Below, piece after piece: positions 12,201-24,600 of a stretch of 64,000 nt of DNA. Source of the DNA: Clavaria fumosa (Eukaryota; Basidiomycota; Agaricomycetes; Agaricales; Clavariaceae); assembly GCA_951802425.1 (NCBI GenBank), contig OX637801.1:2418001-2482000 (forward strand). The letters are read 5' to 3'. Position numbers and translations under genes: made by a program. How positions within the stretch are numbered: the first letter of the stretch is position 1; each line of letters opens with the position of its first letter. The notes under the pieces are model-generated. The model was not told the origin of the DNA and ran no database searches. It saw only the letters and a list, made by a program, of their open reading frames with translations.

Positions 12201-13953
12201 ATTGAGCCTCGCTTGTTGCTCCAGCCTCCTTGGACACGCGATGCTGTAGCATAATTGGTCTCTGGAGCACGTTGGACTGTAGCAGTCTGTCAGGAGGGTA
12301 AAGACGCCACTGGGCAACGGAAGCTCGCTCGAAGCGAGGCTTGCAGAAGAGCTTTTCCGTGCTGGAGTCTTCGACTCGACGGCAGGTGACGACATTGTGG
12401 ACGTCATTGTTGGTCCGCTCAAAGCAGAGCCAGTCGCGCTGGTCTCGCCGGAAGAGTCATGTTTCAAAGGAGGCCTCGGAGGCACGTCGTGGTCGCCCTG
12501 TGCAGCTCCTCCAGCAGCTAGGTCCCCACTCACGAAAGGACTGGGGACGCCCATACGAAACTGGTACAACTCTCCAGGATTGTCTCGCAAGCGATGGTCG
12601 TACGTCACGTCATGAAAAAACTTCTGCGCATCTAAGGCGCGTCCTAGGAGAAGAGCCAGGTTGCGATCGGTAGTTTTGATGATATAAGCGATCTTATCTA
12701 CGGCTTCTCGCCCGTCGAAACAGTCCTTGTATGTTAGGCCATCCTTGACGTGATCGCTAAGCAGGATGCGTTCCCGAAATACCGCCGCCACGCGGGATAG
12801 CAGAGCCGGGTAGACGACGGGTCCCCTTATCCGTGGCTGCGAAGACCGCACAGTTGTGGGCGACTCGTTCCCTGACCCATGGGCGAACGAGTTCGGAATA
12901 GATGGACGAGACGCGACAATAGTGGTGGAACTTGAGCTCAGGCTCAGACTCCGATCACCCGAGGCCCGAGGTCGATGGCTAGAACCGTTCGGCTGCCTCG
13001 GTATGGTGCGACTTGAATCCGAGGAGTAGCGCACTGAAGATGCAGATGGCTGATCGACGAGCGTAGAGGAGGGGGACGATGGTGGAGGAAGGCTTGAACG
13101 GGCAGAACTTGGGGGCGCCACCATTTCCGAGCTGAAGTTCGGCCCGCCGCTGCTGGAGGGAGCTGCCGAGTCGCTGACCGGCCTACTTGGAATGAGAGCA
13201 GGCCAGTTATCTAAAGTCTTCGATCTGGAAGGTTCTTTTTTTAAAAGAAAAAGTGTCAGCGTAACACTAACGCGGAGAAGGTCTGGACATACCTTGCTGT
13301 GCCCATGGCAATTCACTGTTCTCTTCGTCTGAATGCTCTGGGCTAGCGCTATCGAAACTAAAGCCAGCGTTTCCGCTATCAGAGGAGACATCAAGGCTCA
13401 GTTTCAGTGAATTATACGACGTTGGCTGGTCATTGCTCGTCCCGCCATTATTGGAGTACAGCTCGTTTGAGGGCGCGGGAGTGACGTATGGCGCAGTGCG
13501 GAAAGGGTTATGCGAGGTGCGATACACTTGCGCTTGATATGCCTGTGCCGGTGTCAGGCCTTGCCGAGCGAATTGTTCAAGAGAGGGATCTGGGGGCTCA
13601 TCAGGTCGAGGTCCTATGATGCCTATCCCAGCTGAAAGCGTTGAGCTCCCGCTAATTGACTGAGCGCGCGAGTGAACTGAAGGCGGTGCCAGCGACGGCG
13701 CGTACCGCTGCTGCGGCGGATAAGGAGGAGATACGAAGGGCTGCGCAGGGTACGCGGGTTGGCGGTATGGAAGTTGGTTGGGCACTTGCTGTGGGATCCT
13801 GGGCGGGTAAGGCTGATACGGTCCATGGTATGGCGGGGGATATGGGGTGGTCTGGGGCGCCAACTGATGACGGACGGCGCTGGGTCTACCAAATATTGAT
13901 TCGTAGGCGACATTGCGCTTGTCTGGATGCCGTGGGCCGACCGACCTGTCCAT
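9209..13953 (-). CDS. Rom2-type Rho1 guanine nucleotide exchange factor (DEP-DH-PH-CNH)
   Basis: Activator of the Rho1 GTPase in cell-wall integrity and polarised growth, acting at the plasma membrane. The N-terminus is Pro/Tyr/Gln-rich and disordered (MDRSVGPRHPDKRN onward). It is followed by a DEP-like domain (LLSRVAAVFRERILLSDHVK, GREAVDKIAYIIKTTDRN), a DH domain (KRRQEAINEVIYTERDFVRD; LNGYLTKPTTRLARYPLLLE), a PH domain (LIYKGSLMKRGGQGEDLLVY; SIEFRHLGRKAYQIVLWAS) and a CNH/citron domain (VVYGTDDGVYISDLRDPT; FVEIRHVETGMLSQIIQGN). The tail is Pro/Gln-rich. Multiple introns. A 5' exon beyond 13953 is possible because the reading frame stays open upstream. Divergent from the carnitine acetyltransferase gene. 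Confidence 0.88.
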
Positions 13954-14235
13954 TGGAGGCGAGTACTGACGTTGGTGGTGAGAGAGACGGGAAGATTGAA
14001 CTGGTCACGATGAGAGGCGACGAGCTGTGGGCGTTGTAAGCGAGCGTGGCACACACAAACTGACCACATTCGGCTTAGCCCTGGCCCTGGCTCACTGCAG
14101 CGCTTGGCTGGGAGGTCCTCACCGTCATCTACGGTGCTGAGAAATTGAATAAATTCCCCCCGTTTCCGCATCCGACTCCAGTCGCATATAATCTATCCGT
14201 AAAGTCGGAAGGCCACGGGTTGCAGAGGCTGAGCA

Positions 14236-16555
14236 ATGACGGCGGCTGCGATGCGGCAGTCTCTGGTAATCTCTCGCCGGCTACAACTCCCATCATTTCG
14301 TCTGTTCACCATGTCCCACCCACGCCTACACTGGAAGGCCTCCGCACCGTCACCTCTGCCCAATTCCCTTACTTTCGCCGCTCAGCGGACACTTCCGAAG
14401 CTGCCGGTACCCACACTCACGGAGACTCTCGGACGTTTAAGGGAGTCACTGGTTCCGCTGGCGAGAAATTCACAAGAGCATGAAGATGCCGAAAGAAAGA
14501 TCGACGAATTCCAACATGGCATGGGCAATGTCTTGCAAGAGAGACTGGAGCTACACAGCAAAGAAACCGAGCATTGGCTTGAGGAGTGGTGGGACGAAGC
14601 CGGTTATCTCGCGTATCGTGACTCCGTTCGTGCCTCTGTCCGCTTCGTCGTCTCTCTACTGATCCCAGTGTAGGTTGTAGTGAATGTTTCTTACTACTGT
14701 AAGACAACTGCCTTGATATTCACATGCGCTTCAACTGCTAACTCAAGGGCAGATGGTTTTAATGCCCATCCTGCCCATCTCCCTCAAGGCCCTGCTGCCC
14801 GAGCCGCGACGTTGACCCGTGCCGCCATGGTCTTTCGTCAACTGTTGAAGCGTGGCCTTCTCAAGCCAGAAGCGACCAAGGAGGGTCCCATCTGTATGGA
14901 TAGTTACCGGTTTGTCAATACTTCGACACTTTCGTTGGGCATCGCTCACTGTCCATCCACAGCTGGATGTTTGATTGCTGTCGTGTCCCTGAAATCCCCA
15001 GCGACTATAGCGTCTCTTACGCAAAGGCAGGCTCCATAGGAGACGAAGGGCACGTGGTGGTGTTTCGCAGAAATAGACCCTGGAAGATCGAGTGTTTCGA
15101 TAAGGGCAGACTTCTGAGTGCTGAGGAGCTAGAACGGTAAGCGAAAATTTGAATGGCCTTCAACAATACAAACCCCTCTATCACCACGACAGACAATTTC
15201 AGTATATCTACGATAACACCACGAACAACTATCCCGGTATTGGCGTCATGACTGCCTCGAACAGGGACATCTGGACAAAGGTCCTGATTCTTCTCAGATC
15301 ACTTACGCCATATCCTGACTATCCTCAAGGACTATCATGTTTTGTCCAACATCCCAAACAATGCTTCCATTATCACCGCTATTCACTCCGCAGCTTTCAC
15401 GGTATCGCTCGATGCTTCTGCTCCTGCAACATCTGTAGAGTTCTCGCGTGCACTTTGGCACGGACACGTCACCCCCGAACCGCACTCAACGCCTGCGGGG
15501 CTGGCGAACAGGTGGTGCGACAAGCCCGTACAATTTATCGTATTTGACAATGCCCGCGCGGGTATCATGGGCGAGCATTCCGTCATGGACGGCACTCCCA
15601 CGGCCCGCATGTGCGGCGATGTGCTGGACATGATCGCTGATCCGGCGTTCGACTACAGCAGCGCGCCTTCAGGCAGTACGCCGGCACAACCATTACCGAT
15701 GGAGTGGACAGTGACGCCCGCGCTGGAGAGCGCAATAGAATCCGCGTCGCGTGGGGCTCTCGCACTGGCCAACTCGCAGACGCTCAGCATGCTGAGCACC
15801 CGCTACGGCAAGGCTGCGATCAAACAGTTCAGCGCTTCCCCGGACGGCTGGGCACAGATGGTGATGCAGCTCGCGTACGCGCGGCTCCTCACAAAAGGCG
15901 GACCACACCCGCGCCCGGGTGCGACGTATGAGGCGGCCTCTACACGCAAGTTCCTCAAGGGTCGCACGGAGGCTATCCGGGTCATATCGCGCGAGAGCGA
16001 CCGATGGGTCCAAGTAATGGATGACCATCATTGCACCAAGAAGCAAAGGATGCAGGCGTTCAGGGAAGCATTAGCGAGGCATGGTGCAGATGCTAGAAGA
16101 TGCGGCGCCGGGATGGGCATTGATAGACACCTGTTTGGTTGTGGCTTTTCTTGTTATGCGGTGCTCTTTTCTCATCTATGCTGGACCAGGTCTGAAGAAG
16201 TCATTGAAGCTGAGCGAATCAGTCCCGGCCTTATTCTCTGATCCTCTTGTTTTGCGCTCAAGCTACTGGACTCTCAGCACATCGGCTATCTTTTGTAAAC
16301 ATTTCGAGGTATACGGCTGGGGCGAGGTGGTCCCGAATGGATTTGGGGTGGCATATGTAACTGGCTTCGAAGGCTTGTATTGTTCCCTCACGATACATCG
16401 AAGACAGGCGCTAACGGGAGATTCCAGATCGACTGATATATACTGTGACATCTCGCAAAGAGATGCCCAACGAGGAGTTTGCCGCAGAGATTGCCAAGGC
16501 AGCGGAAGACGTGTATGCATTGCACGCAGAAGGACGCGAAAGCAGTAAGTTGTAG
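14236..16555 (+). CDS. CAT2: Carnitine O-acetyltransferase, mitochondrial/peroxisomal
   Basis: Transfers acetyl groups between CoA and carnitine for movement between peroxisomes, cytosol and mitochondria. Eight exons: 14236-14625, 14674-14698, 14753-14909, 14963-15136, 15193-15280, 15330-16137, 16190-16372 and 16428-16555; 650 residues. Family landmarks: LPKLPVPTLTETLGRL, EEWWDEAGYLAYRDSV, PICMDSYRWMFDCCR, catalytic-His motif MGEHSVMDGTP, and GFGVAYVTGFEDR. The first Met heads an Arg-rich presequence without acidic residues; a second in-frame Met at 14311 (MSHPRLHWK) would omit it. The C-terminus is Ser-Lys-Leu, a perfect PTS1. The last intron is GC-AG. The short gap to PAF1 (about 80 bp) suggests a shared or very compact intergenic region. 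Confidence 0.93.
16373..16427 (+). other. GC-AG intron in carnitine acetyltransferase
   Basis: The exon ends CTTCGAAG and the intron begins GCTTGT and ends ATTCCAG, 55 nt. The join gives GFEDRLIYTVTSRKEMPN, as in fungal carnitine acetyltransferases. The GT donors available change phase or lose conserved residues. Confidence 0.78.
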
Positions 16556-16636
16556 ATTAGATTAGATACATCCAGGTAAATAGAGACAAACTTGGATACC
16601 CGCACTTGTGTGGCCCTACCCTCAACATCGTCAACG

Positions 16637-18092
16637 ATGAGCGTGAAAAAGAGGTAAGTATGTTCACTGGCGACCGCGTTGCTTGCTCTCACACCCCACA
16701 TGCAGCAAATTAGACTTGCTCGTGCGCGTGCGCTATGCGAATCCTCTTCCAGCCCCGCCATGTCCTCCAAAACTCCTTGCAATCTCAACCAACCCAATGC
16801 GTTACGCGCAACCTTCGTTTCTGGACGAGATAGCGAGCGATACCGCCTTACCAATGATAGCCGATGCCGAGTGTGGCATGCCACTGGACCTCAGCAAATA
16901 TCCGTGTCTGTGGGAAGAAGACGCCGACGATGCCAGTAGGTAGCTCGTACGCGAGGATGTCAGTTCCAAGTACTGAGATTGCGAATACGCAGAGCTGAAC
17001 CCGGATCCAAACGACCTTCCAATCCTCGACCCGGAAGATATGAACCTTCTGCTTGACCCAGCTGTCCCATTCACCAACGGCTCGCAATCTAACGCCTCCC
17101 CTTCCCACTTACAAGCTCCCTGGCTCCGCAAGACCGAGTATATCAGCCGCGAGGTGATACAGCGGTCCACCTCGAACCAGGAGCCGAAGCTTACACAGGC
17201 AAGCAATGTCGACATTTCGCGGCCTTCCCTGCTGGCTACTGTAGAAGAGACTTTCTCAGCTTGCAATCCCGAATCTGGCGAACTTGATCTCACCACATTG
17301 AAGCACCCAACTAAACCCCGTCTTACCGCTGTAGATTCATATGAGCTCTTCCCAGACTTTGACATTTGGCCGGACGTCTATGATATCTTCCGGTTCTCGG
17401 AGCGACCGGGGGACCGGCCTGTGAATGTGCGTTTTGACATTTTGACATAAGTTTCCGATTTAACCTACAGATTGACGTTTTTCATTGTAGGTGCCAGACC
17501 CGCGACCCGATTGTGGTATCTTCCGGCCTATGGAATCCGAGGGCGATCATTTCCTGGCTTACTACCTCCCGCAAGACGACGAGTCTGCCCTTGGGTTCAA
17601 GGAGCGCCGCATGGCTCCTATGGGCACCACCACCTCAGTCGAAGGGGAGCAGACGGAATCCACAGCTTTCCACTTTGTACGAGACTACGAGGTGGTCAAG
17701 ATTGAACAATGGTGGAAATCAAGTACTTCAAACGAATATTTAATTGCGTTGGTTGACGAAGAGCCAAATCCGACTGTCTACGGTGAGCAGAGGAAAAGGA
17801 AGTTAGCCTACCACAAAGACATTTCGAGGAGAATGACTCTGAAGAAAAAGCGGGGCAATGTGCGTTTCTTGCTGCCTTGAACCCCCTCTACTCATTCTCA
17901 TTGACTGTCATGCAGCTTCATTCATTCTACGATCAAAAATGGGATGTAATCAACGTCAAGCTTGAAGCAATGGATAAGGGTGACCTGCGGTCTAGAGAAC
18001 AAACGATGGCGCCGATGCACGAATTTGATTACGACGGGGATGGTCCTCCAGACGAGGGACTGCCAGATTTGGGCTGGTTTGACCTAAGTTGA
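16637..18092 (+). CDS. PAF1: Paf1, subunit of the RNA polymerase II Paf1 complex
   Basis: Core subunit of the Paf1 elongation complex, needed for transcription-coupled histone modification. Exon 1 is only 17 nt (MSVKKS); exon 2 begins at 16706 with KLDLLVRVRYANPLPAPPCP, the diagnostic Paf1 N-terminus. Further segments are MRYAQPSFLDEIASDTALPM, LRKTEYISREVIQR, PDVYDIFRFSERPGDRPVN and HFVRDYEVVKIEQ. The C-terminus is acidic (EFDYDGDGPPDEG). Introns lie near 16654-16705, 16936-16992, 17428-17490 and 17860-17913. Confidence 0.9.
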
Positions 18093-18227
18093 GGCACGAC
18101 TGTACACTTCGTACTCCATATATCTTCCTCGTCGTACGCATGCTTCGAAGGAGCGTAGTATATTATCGCTGGGCAAGCCATTGCCGGTGGGCCAGTTATC
18201 TGGCGGCGCGGCCGTCACATCGACAAA

Positions 18228-19805
18228 ATGGCTTCAAATGCAGCCACTATTGCCCGAGCGGCGAAAAATGCATTCGAAACATCTCAACTCGTTCCAGCCT
18301 CGGAGCGTGTAGCCGCTTTGCATGAAATCAAGAGAGAGCTCACCACCCGGAAGAACGCGATATTTGCCGCTAACAACGCGGACCTGGAGGTGAACAGTGA
18401 CTTCTACCCGAAAGCACCCATGTCTAGACGCGTGGCTAAGACCCGTTCGTCTTTCAGGCAGCGAATGGTGAAGTCGCCGCCGGGCGCATGACCAACGCCC
18501 TCCTTAAACGGCTTGATCTCACCAGAGGCGACAAATGGGATTCGATGCTGCAGGGCATCGACGAAGTCGCCTCGCTCCCCGACCCGACGGGGCGCATCAC
18601 ATATGCGTCCGAGCTCGACGACGGCCTAGAACTGTACCGGGTGTCGTGCCCGGTCGGCGTGCTGCTCGTCGTATTTGAGGCCAGACCAGAGGTTGCGGTG
18701 AATATCGCGGTGTTGGCCATCAAGTCAGGTATGTATTTCCGATGAGACCCAGGACATTGTTCGCAGTTTATGTTGAGATTTGGGGCGCCCTTTTCCCAGG
18801 CAACGCTGCGATTCTGAAAGGAGGCAAAGAATCGAACCAGACGACCCGGGTGTTGTCCGAGGCCATTTCAGTCGGCCTCTCCAGGACTTCCCTCCCTTCA
18901 ACTTACATCCAGAGCGTCCAAACGCGGGCTGAGGTGTCCTCGCTCCTCGAGCTTGACCAGTACATCGATCTGGTAATCCCTCGCGGAAGCAACGCGTTGG
19001 TGAGGAATATACAAAATAGCACGCGGATTCCCGTCATGGGCCACGCTGACGGACTTTGCCACGTCTACCTCGACGAGAGTGCGGACCTCGCAAAAGCGAC
19101 CAGGATTGTAGTCGAGTCTAAGGTAAGTTCAACTGCTTTTTGATCGCAAACGGGAGCAACTCTGGTCGCCAATACACTCATTGCGTTGCGTGTTAGGTCG
19201 ATTACCCTTCAGCTTGTAACGCTGCAGAGACGCTTCTCATCCATACTTCATTGCTGAAAACGATATGGCCTGAAGTCGCCAAAGCACTCCTATCGGCTGA
19301 CGTGCAGCTTCTCTGCGATGGTCTCTCCCTGCAAGCTCTCCACGACATCGCACCTCCACTCGAAAAGCTCAAGACGCATGTTCAGCCAGCAACTGCTGCG
19401 TCTTACATGACTGAGCATCTCTCTCTGACGCTCTCCGTTACCACCACCACATCACTTGCGTCTGCCGTCGCCTTCATCAACAAGCACTCTTCACACCACA
19501 CGGACTCGATCGTGACCGAGTCTGAGGCTGCCGCATCTCAGTTCTGTCGCGGCGTTGACTCTGCGGGGACTTTCATCAATGCTAGCACTCGTTTTGCGGA
19601 CGGTTTCCGCTATGGCTTCGGTACTGAGGTCGGTATCAGTACTGGTAGAATTCATGCCAGAGGGCCGGTGGGCCTCGAAGGCTTAGTTATTTACAAGTAT
19701 ATGCTCCGAAGCAAGGCAAAGGAGGGTCATATTATTGGGGAGTTCGGCGTAGGGAAGAAGAAATATAAGCATGCTCCAATCCATGTAACAGCTTTGCCTT
19801 TTTAA
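18228..19805 (+). CDS. PRO2: Gamma-glutamyl phosphate reductase, proline biosynthesis
   Basis: NADPH-dependent second step of proline synthesis from glutamate (ProA/Pro2, aldehyde dehydrogenase fold, cytosol). Starts MASNAATIARAAKNAFETS. Visible: RGDKWDSMLQGIDEVASLPDP, PVGVLLVVFEARPEV, GNAAILKGGKE (cofactor region), LVIPRGSN, VMGHADGLCHVY, the catalytic cysteine in VDYPSACNAAETLL, and the C-terminal FGTEVGISTGRIHARGPVGLE. Three introns (after Glu of ADLE, inside the Gly of SGNA, before VDYP) all keep frame. Length and ends are normal. Confidence 0.95.
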
Positions 19806-19859
19806 ATGATGTACCCCCACATACGCAGAGATGTGAATATATGACAGAACAGTCGGAAC

Positions 19860-21416
19860 TTATGTCTCCGTCGCCTCAAGCTTAGCCTTCTTCTCTGGGG
19901 GCGACGGATATCGTTCGTCGGCCTTTCTCTTCCCGACAGGCTCTTCCTTGGCATGTTTCTTCTTTTTCTTCTTCACGACCATGGACGTAAGATCATTGAC
20001 CGGCAGTGGTATATTCGACCGTGTGGGTCCTGCATTGAGTTCACGCTCAAGCTCTTGCGCCGCAAGGGCAGGTGCAGAGAGTTTCACTTCGTTCGGCATT
20101 GTCTTAAGCTCATCCACCTAAACCCGTCAATCTCGCAAACGACAGCGAGCAGCAGCGGGAATACCAGACATACCTTCAGAGCAAGATCCTCTTTGAGACC
20201 CTCCAATTCCTTGATCTCCGCCTCGATCTGCGGTTTGGTCATGTTCTGCACCAGATCGTCCCGGACCAGCCGTGTGCCTGTGGCTTTGCCTTTTCCCTTG
20301 ACATCCTTCTTCGTCGGCCCATCTGGTTCAGCCTTAATTTGTCCGCTCAGCGCATTCCGGAGTTCCGCAGACCGGGTTTCTACGCTCTCGAGCGCCTTCT
20401 CGGCGTGGGTAATGGCATCTGCAAGACGCCCAGGTGTGAGATCAAGCACTATGCTGAGTTTGTAGTGCGCCTCGGCAATCTGGCGCGAAGAAATGGGTAA
20501 AAGCTGATCTTTGAGCATTAGCCCAGCCTCATAATCCGTTATTGCCTGGTCGAATTTCTCTGAAAATGGGTGGATTAGTGTGGCAAATCGAAGGAAGGTA
20601 CCGGTTACACTGCACCTGTCTCTAACGAGACATCTCCGAGGGTGATGTACGTGTCTGCCAACTTCAACTTCACCTCGTCATCTACTTCCCGCTCGTTCTG
20701 CTTTTCGTAGATCGCTCGAGCGAGGTCCAAGACCTCCCAGGCGGCATTGAAGTCGTCTTCGGGCTCGCCATCATCGGCTTCTTCGTCCTGAGGCTCCGCA
20801 GGCTCGTCCCCCGCTTGCGCAGCCTGACCAAGGAGGTCCACGGTGGGTTCCTCCTCCTTGGGCACTGAGAATTCTTCGGCGTCGCCCGTGAATGATAGAA
20901 TGGGCCCTTTCCCGTCCGCGCTGGGGCCGGATGCTGTGGGGTGTCGCGTCAGTATGAGGTGCCGGCCCGTCGACACCGAAGCGTTCACTGACCCGAGGCA
21001 TCAGCGTCCTCCCCGTCCTCCGGCTGCTCCTTCCCCAGGACCGTCGCCTGAGAGATCGCGTTCTCGAGGAGCGCCTTCCCGTAGGAAAAGTACAGATCAG
21101 CTGTCTCCGGGGCGTCGTCGCCTTTCTCTTTCGTCCTAGTCACCGGTGCGGGGAGGGCGATGAGACAGGTCTGGCGCGGTGTGAGGGAAGAATACTCGCG
21201 CGACGTACATGAGCTCTAAAGCGGTGGCATAGTGTTCTACCGCTTGCTCGTACTTTCTGAGCGCGAAGGCGCGTTTCGCCTGTTCAACGGCGGTGCGTAC
21301 AATAGTTTCCGCATCTGGCGCGTCCGTTGGCGCGCTAACTTTAACGTCGGTGCTCTCGCTGGGAGATGTCAACTTGAATGCGTCAACGGTGCGTTGGAGT
21401 GGACTCACGAGGACAT
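19860..21416 (-). CDS. NASP/Hif1/Sim3-type histone chaperone (SHNi-TPR)
   Basis: Binds H3-H4 and escorts them in the nucleus. The start codon lies in a tiny first exon (ATGTCCTC) with a GTGAGT donor. It continues as ESTDVKVSAPTDAPDAET and a TPR helix (AVEQAKRAFALRKYEQAVEH). Further: a DAPETADLYFSYGKALLE TPR, an acidic insert (DEEADDGEPEDDFNAAWEVL), the SHNi-TPR region (DEVKLKLADTYITLGDVSLE; SRQIAEAHYKLSIVLDLTPG), a coiled coil (KPQIEAEIKELEGLKEDLAL) and a basic nuclear-localisation tail (VKKKKKKHAKEEP, KRKADERYP). Architecture fits NASP/Hif1. Its promoter lies in the 267 bp before the end of the AP180 gene. Confidence 0.85.
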
Positions 21417-21682
21417 TGTGAACGATGGTTTAAGTGCAAACAACGCGTTACTGTCGTCGGCCACGCACCACCGTTGTGGTTGAGTCTGGCGCGTTGGAAC
21501 AATCTGAAGCCATTTTTTTGCAGGTTTTTGGAATGAGGATTAGGTAATACAGGTTACTGAAAGAGTCCCAGTCAAACTAAAGCGTTCGTTCTGGGCAACG
21601 ATAAACATGTAATGCCGCAGCACAGCGATGCAAATGGAGGGGGAAAATAAATATATCCAGGCCCTGGGCAGAACGCGCCCGT

Positions 21683-24600
21683 TCAAATAGCTGTGGCGTT
21701 CGAGCTAGTAACGGTCTCGAACTGCGGCATCCCCGGTAGAGACGGGGGAACTCCAAAGGGCGTAGGCCCTGCCACGAACATCGAAGCCCGGAACGGATTC
21801 GTCGTGCCCCCGGTCGTCTGCGGCCGTAACAACCCGACATTAGAAAGGCCAGAGGATGTTCCTGCAGATGTGGATGCGCTGATTCCATTTGGTGGCTGCG
21901 ACAGGAAGCTTGGTGCAAAGGTGTGTAGACCTGTGGACGAGGTGGACCCAGTGCTCGCTAAGGCACCACCCGACGTAAGCTGATAATTTAAAGAAGACTG
22001 CGGCATCGGCGGAAGGGACCCGAGCAATGACGCCCCAAACGAAGACGATGGTACGAACGGCTTGATTCCCCCAAATCCGGTAGTCTGCGGCTTCAGCATG
22101 GGCGAAAGCGAGGTTGGAGAGTTGGTAACTAGCCCCGAAGAAGTCGTAGCCGTAGAAGGGCTATTCGACAACGGGGAGAACAAAGTGTCAATCTTCAACG
22201 GCCCGGGTGACGAAATGGTGTTAGGTAAAGAGGAGCCGAGTGAAGGAAGACCAGAGAACGGTAGTCCATTGGTTACATTATCCTTGTTGAATGCAAATGA
22301 TGATGCCACGCTCGCCATATCGCCACCCGCGCTCCCACCAGGATTGAACGCAGATGGATTTGCATTGACTGAATTCGCAAATTGCGGCTTCGGCGTGCCA
22401 TGCACAGTTTCAGCCTCAATTGTGCTGACCTCATCCTTGTTATTGCCCTTCTGAGCCAGATCCATGAGGGTTGGAGGCTTTGGCACGGGCGGCGTCTCAA
22501 ATACCGGCACTCCAAACGGATTCTTGGTCCCTGTCTGATGCGTTTTCACAGGCTGCAAGTTTTGCCTCTCGAAAGCGTTCGTAGGAGGCGATGTGGCGGG
22601 CCGTGCTGGCACGTCAGACACACCCTGTGACGTTTGCGTTTGAGCGAATGCAGGGTGCGGAGCGGCAAAGGTGTTCGGGGAAGAATGTGAATGTAACGCG
22701 GATGGTCCCGTCGGAATAGAAGGCATGGCGGGGAGAGGTGGCACGGGAGGGAGTTGCTGTCCGAACGGCCCGCCATTAATCAGACCTAGTGGAAACGGGT
22801 TCTGAGCATTGCTCAATTCGCCAGCACCGACTCCGAAGGGCGGCAGTGCACCAGTCATTTGAGGGAACATCATGCTCTGCCTGAAAGGATTTGTCCCCGT
22901 CATCTGAGGCTGCAAAAACGGACCCGTCAGCTGCACTTGAGTAATCGGCAGAGCCGGTACGGGTGTCGGAGCGAATGGGTTAGGCGGAAACCCAGTTTGC
23001 TGTGGGAGGATCATAGGGACAGGCTGTGACTGTATCTGGCCGAAAGGATTTATGGAGAAAGCAGCCCCAGTCATCTGCGCCTGCACGAAAGGGTTTAGTT
23101 GTAAGGCCGCCGATAGGCTAGAAGCCATGCCTCCGTTAGTCAACCGTGATGAATAATTGCTGAATACAGTCGACTCACATGCCAGTTTGCGCGATAGGAG
23201 TAGGAAATTGTTCCTCCTCCTCGTCAATAGAAGTTAGCAGATCTTGCGCCTTGCCTTTGTTGGAAGGCACTGGCGGGACGTTATTCGAGGTTGCAGAGGA
23301 GCCCGCCGCAGCTGCCGGAGTAGTTGCTGTAATGTTTGTGAGATGCATGGGTCAACGTCTTAAATTGTCTACATACGTTCCGAAGGTTTTGCTGTTGGCA
23401 ACGGTGGGGCAGATGACGATTCAGTTTTCTGAGCCTTTGCCGAGCCTTTGCCTCCCGTCTTCTTCGCCCGGTACTCGAGTCTATTCCGTTCAAAATTCGG
23501 GTCGTCCACGTATTCCTGTAGGGCGTTTGCTAAGGATACAGGTGCCTGTCGTGAAAAGGGAGGAAAGGTAATATCAATATCATCGATAAGTTCGGCAAGG
23601 ATGACGACGCACGAGTTGGAAACTTGGTATCGGTACATTCAACAAGTTTTGCAGTTTCTTGGCGAATTCGAGATATTCAGTTACATTATCAGCTTGCTTG
23701 CAAAAATGCCGATATATTCCGAGTGCGTCCAATGCATCAATGTGTGACATCGCAAAGTATTGTTCTGGAACACACTTAGGAAATAGCGTGACGGCGTGGC
23801 GGGGTCAACACGTACTGAGCACGTTCATAACACCTTCATTACAAGCCTGGAATACGATGAGCAAGTCTTTAACTAGCATACTGAGCGCGTTGATGATCAG
23901 CGGGTTCTCAAGATCGTCAAGATAAAACTGGAATATGGAGGTGAGTGACGATCGAGAGGATGTAACATTTCAAACACCGCACCCGACATTCGACCAAAGC
24001 GTCCATCATCCTCTGGACAACCTTGGTCTCTCTAAGCAGGCCCTTTTCAACAGTCATTATCATCAACTTCCGTCCAATAATCGTCTGCCTCCGGCTCGGC
24101 CCAGCAGGTGTCGGGGTCACGGCGGGCAGATTCTTCGGTGTGAGTCCGCCGTCGAGCAAGCCAGTCGACACCCGGAGGTCCCGGTTGTTCTCCGACTGTA
24201 CACGGATCGCGTCGTGCTGAATTTCGCGGTACGCCCGGATTCGTGTATCAAGGTAGGCTGCGTACTTTTGGAGATTTTGCGGTGCGTTGTATCCTAAGGG
24301 GAAGCCGGTGGATCAGCGGACAGGCAAAGCGAAGGGAGGAAGGTTGCGTAGGAACGACGGGTGTGTCACCATCCCAATTCCCGGCTGAGACGTTCTGCAG
24401 GCGTAGGACAGGTGAGGTGGAGAGGTAGGCAAGAACGTTGTCCGTCGCGCCGTTTCGTATCATGGTATGGAGCACAATGAGTGCTTTGAAGACGACCTGC
24501 GTGGAGAGGGGCGTTAAGCAATATGCGCGGCATGCAAAGGCTATGAGAAAGAGGGACGCACCGTGGCATTTGGCTCGCGGAACCGGGGAGAGAGGGCCTT

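Noticed and set aside
3318..14000. Functional cluster of secretion and wall genes (SEC1, chitin deacetylase, Rho1 GEF in series)
   Set aside because: Genes are separately promoted, have different basic roles, and chance adjacency is common in compact fungal genomes.
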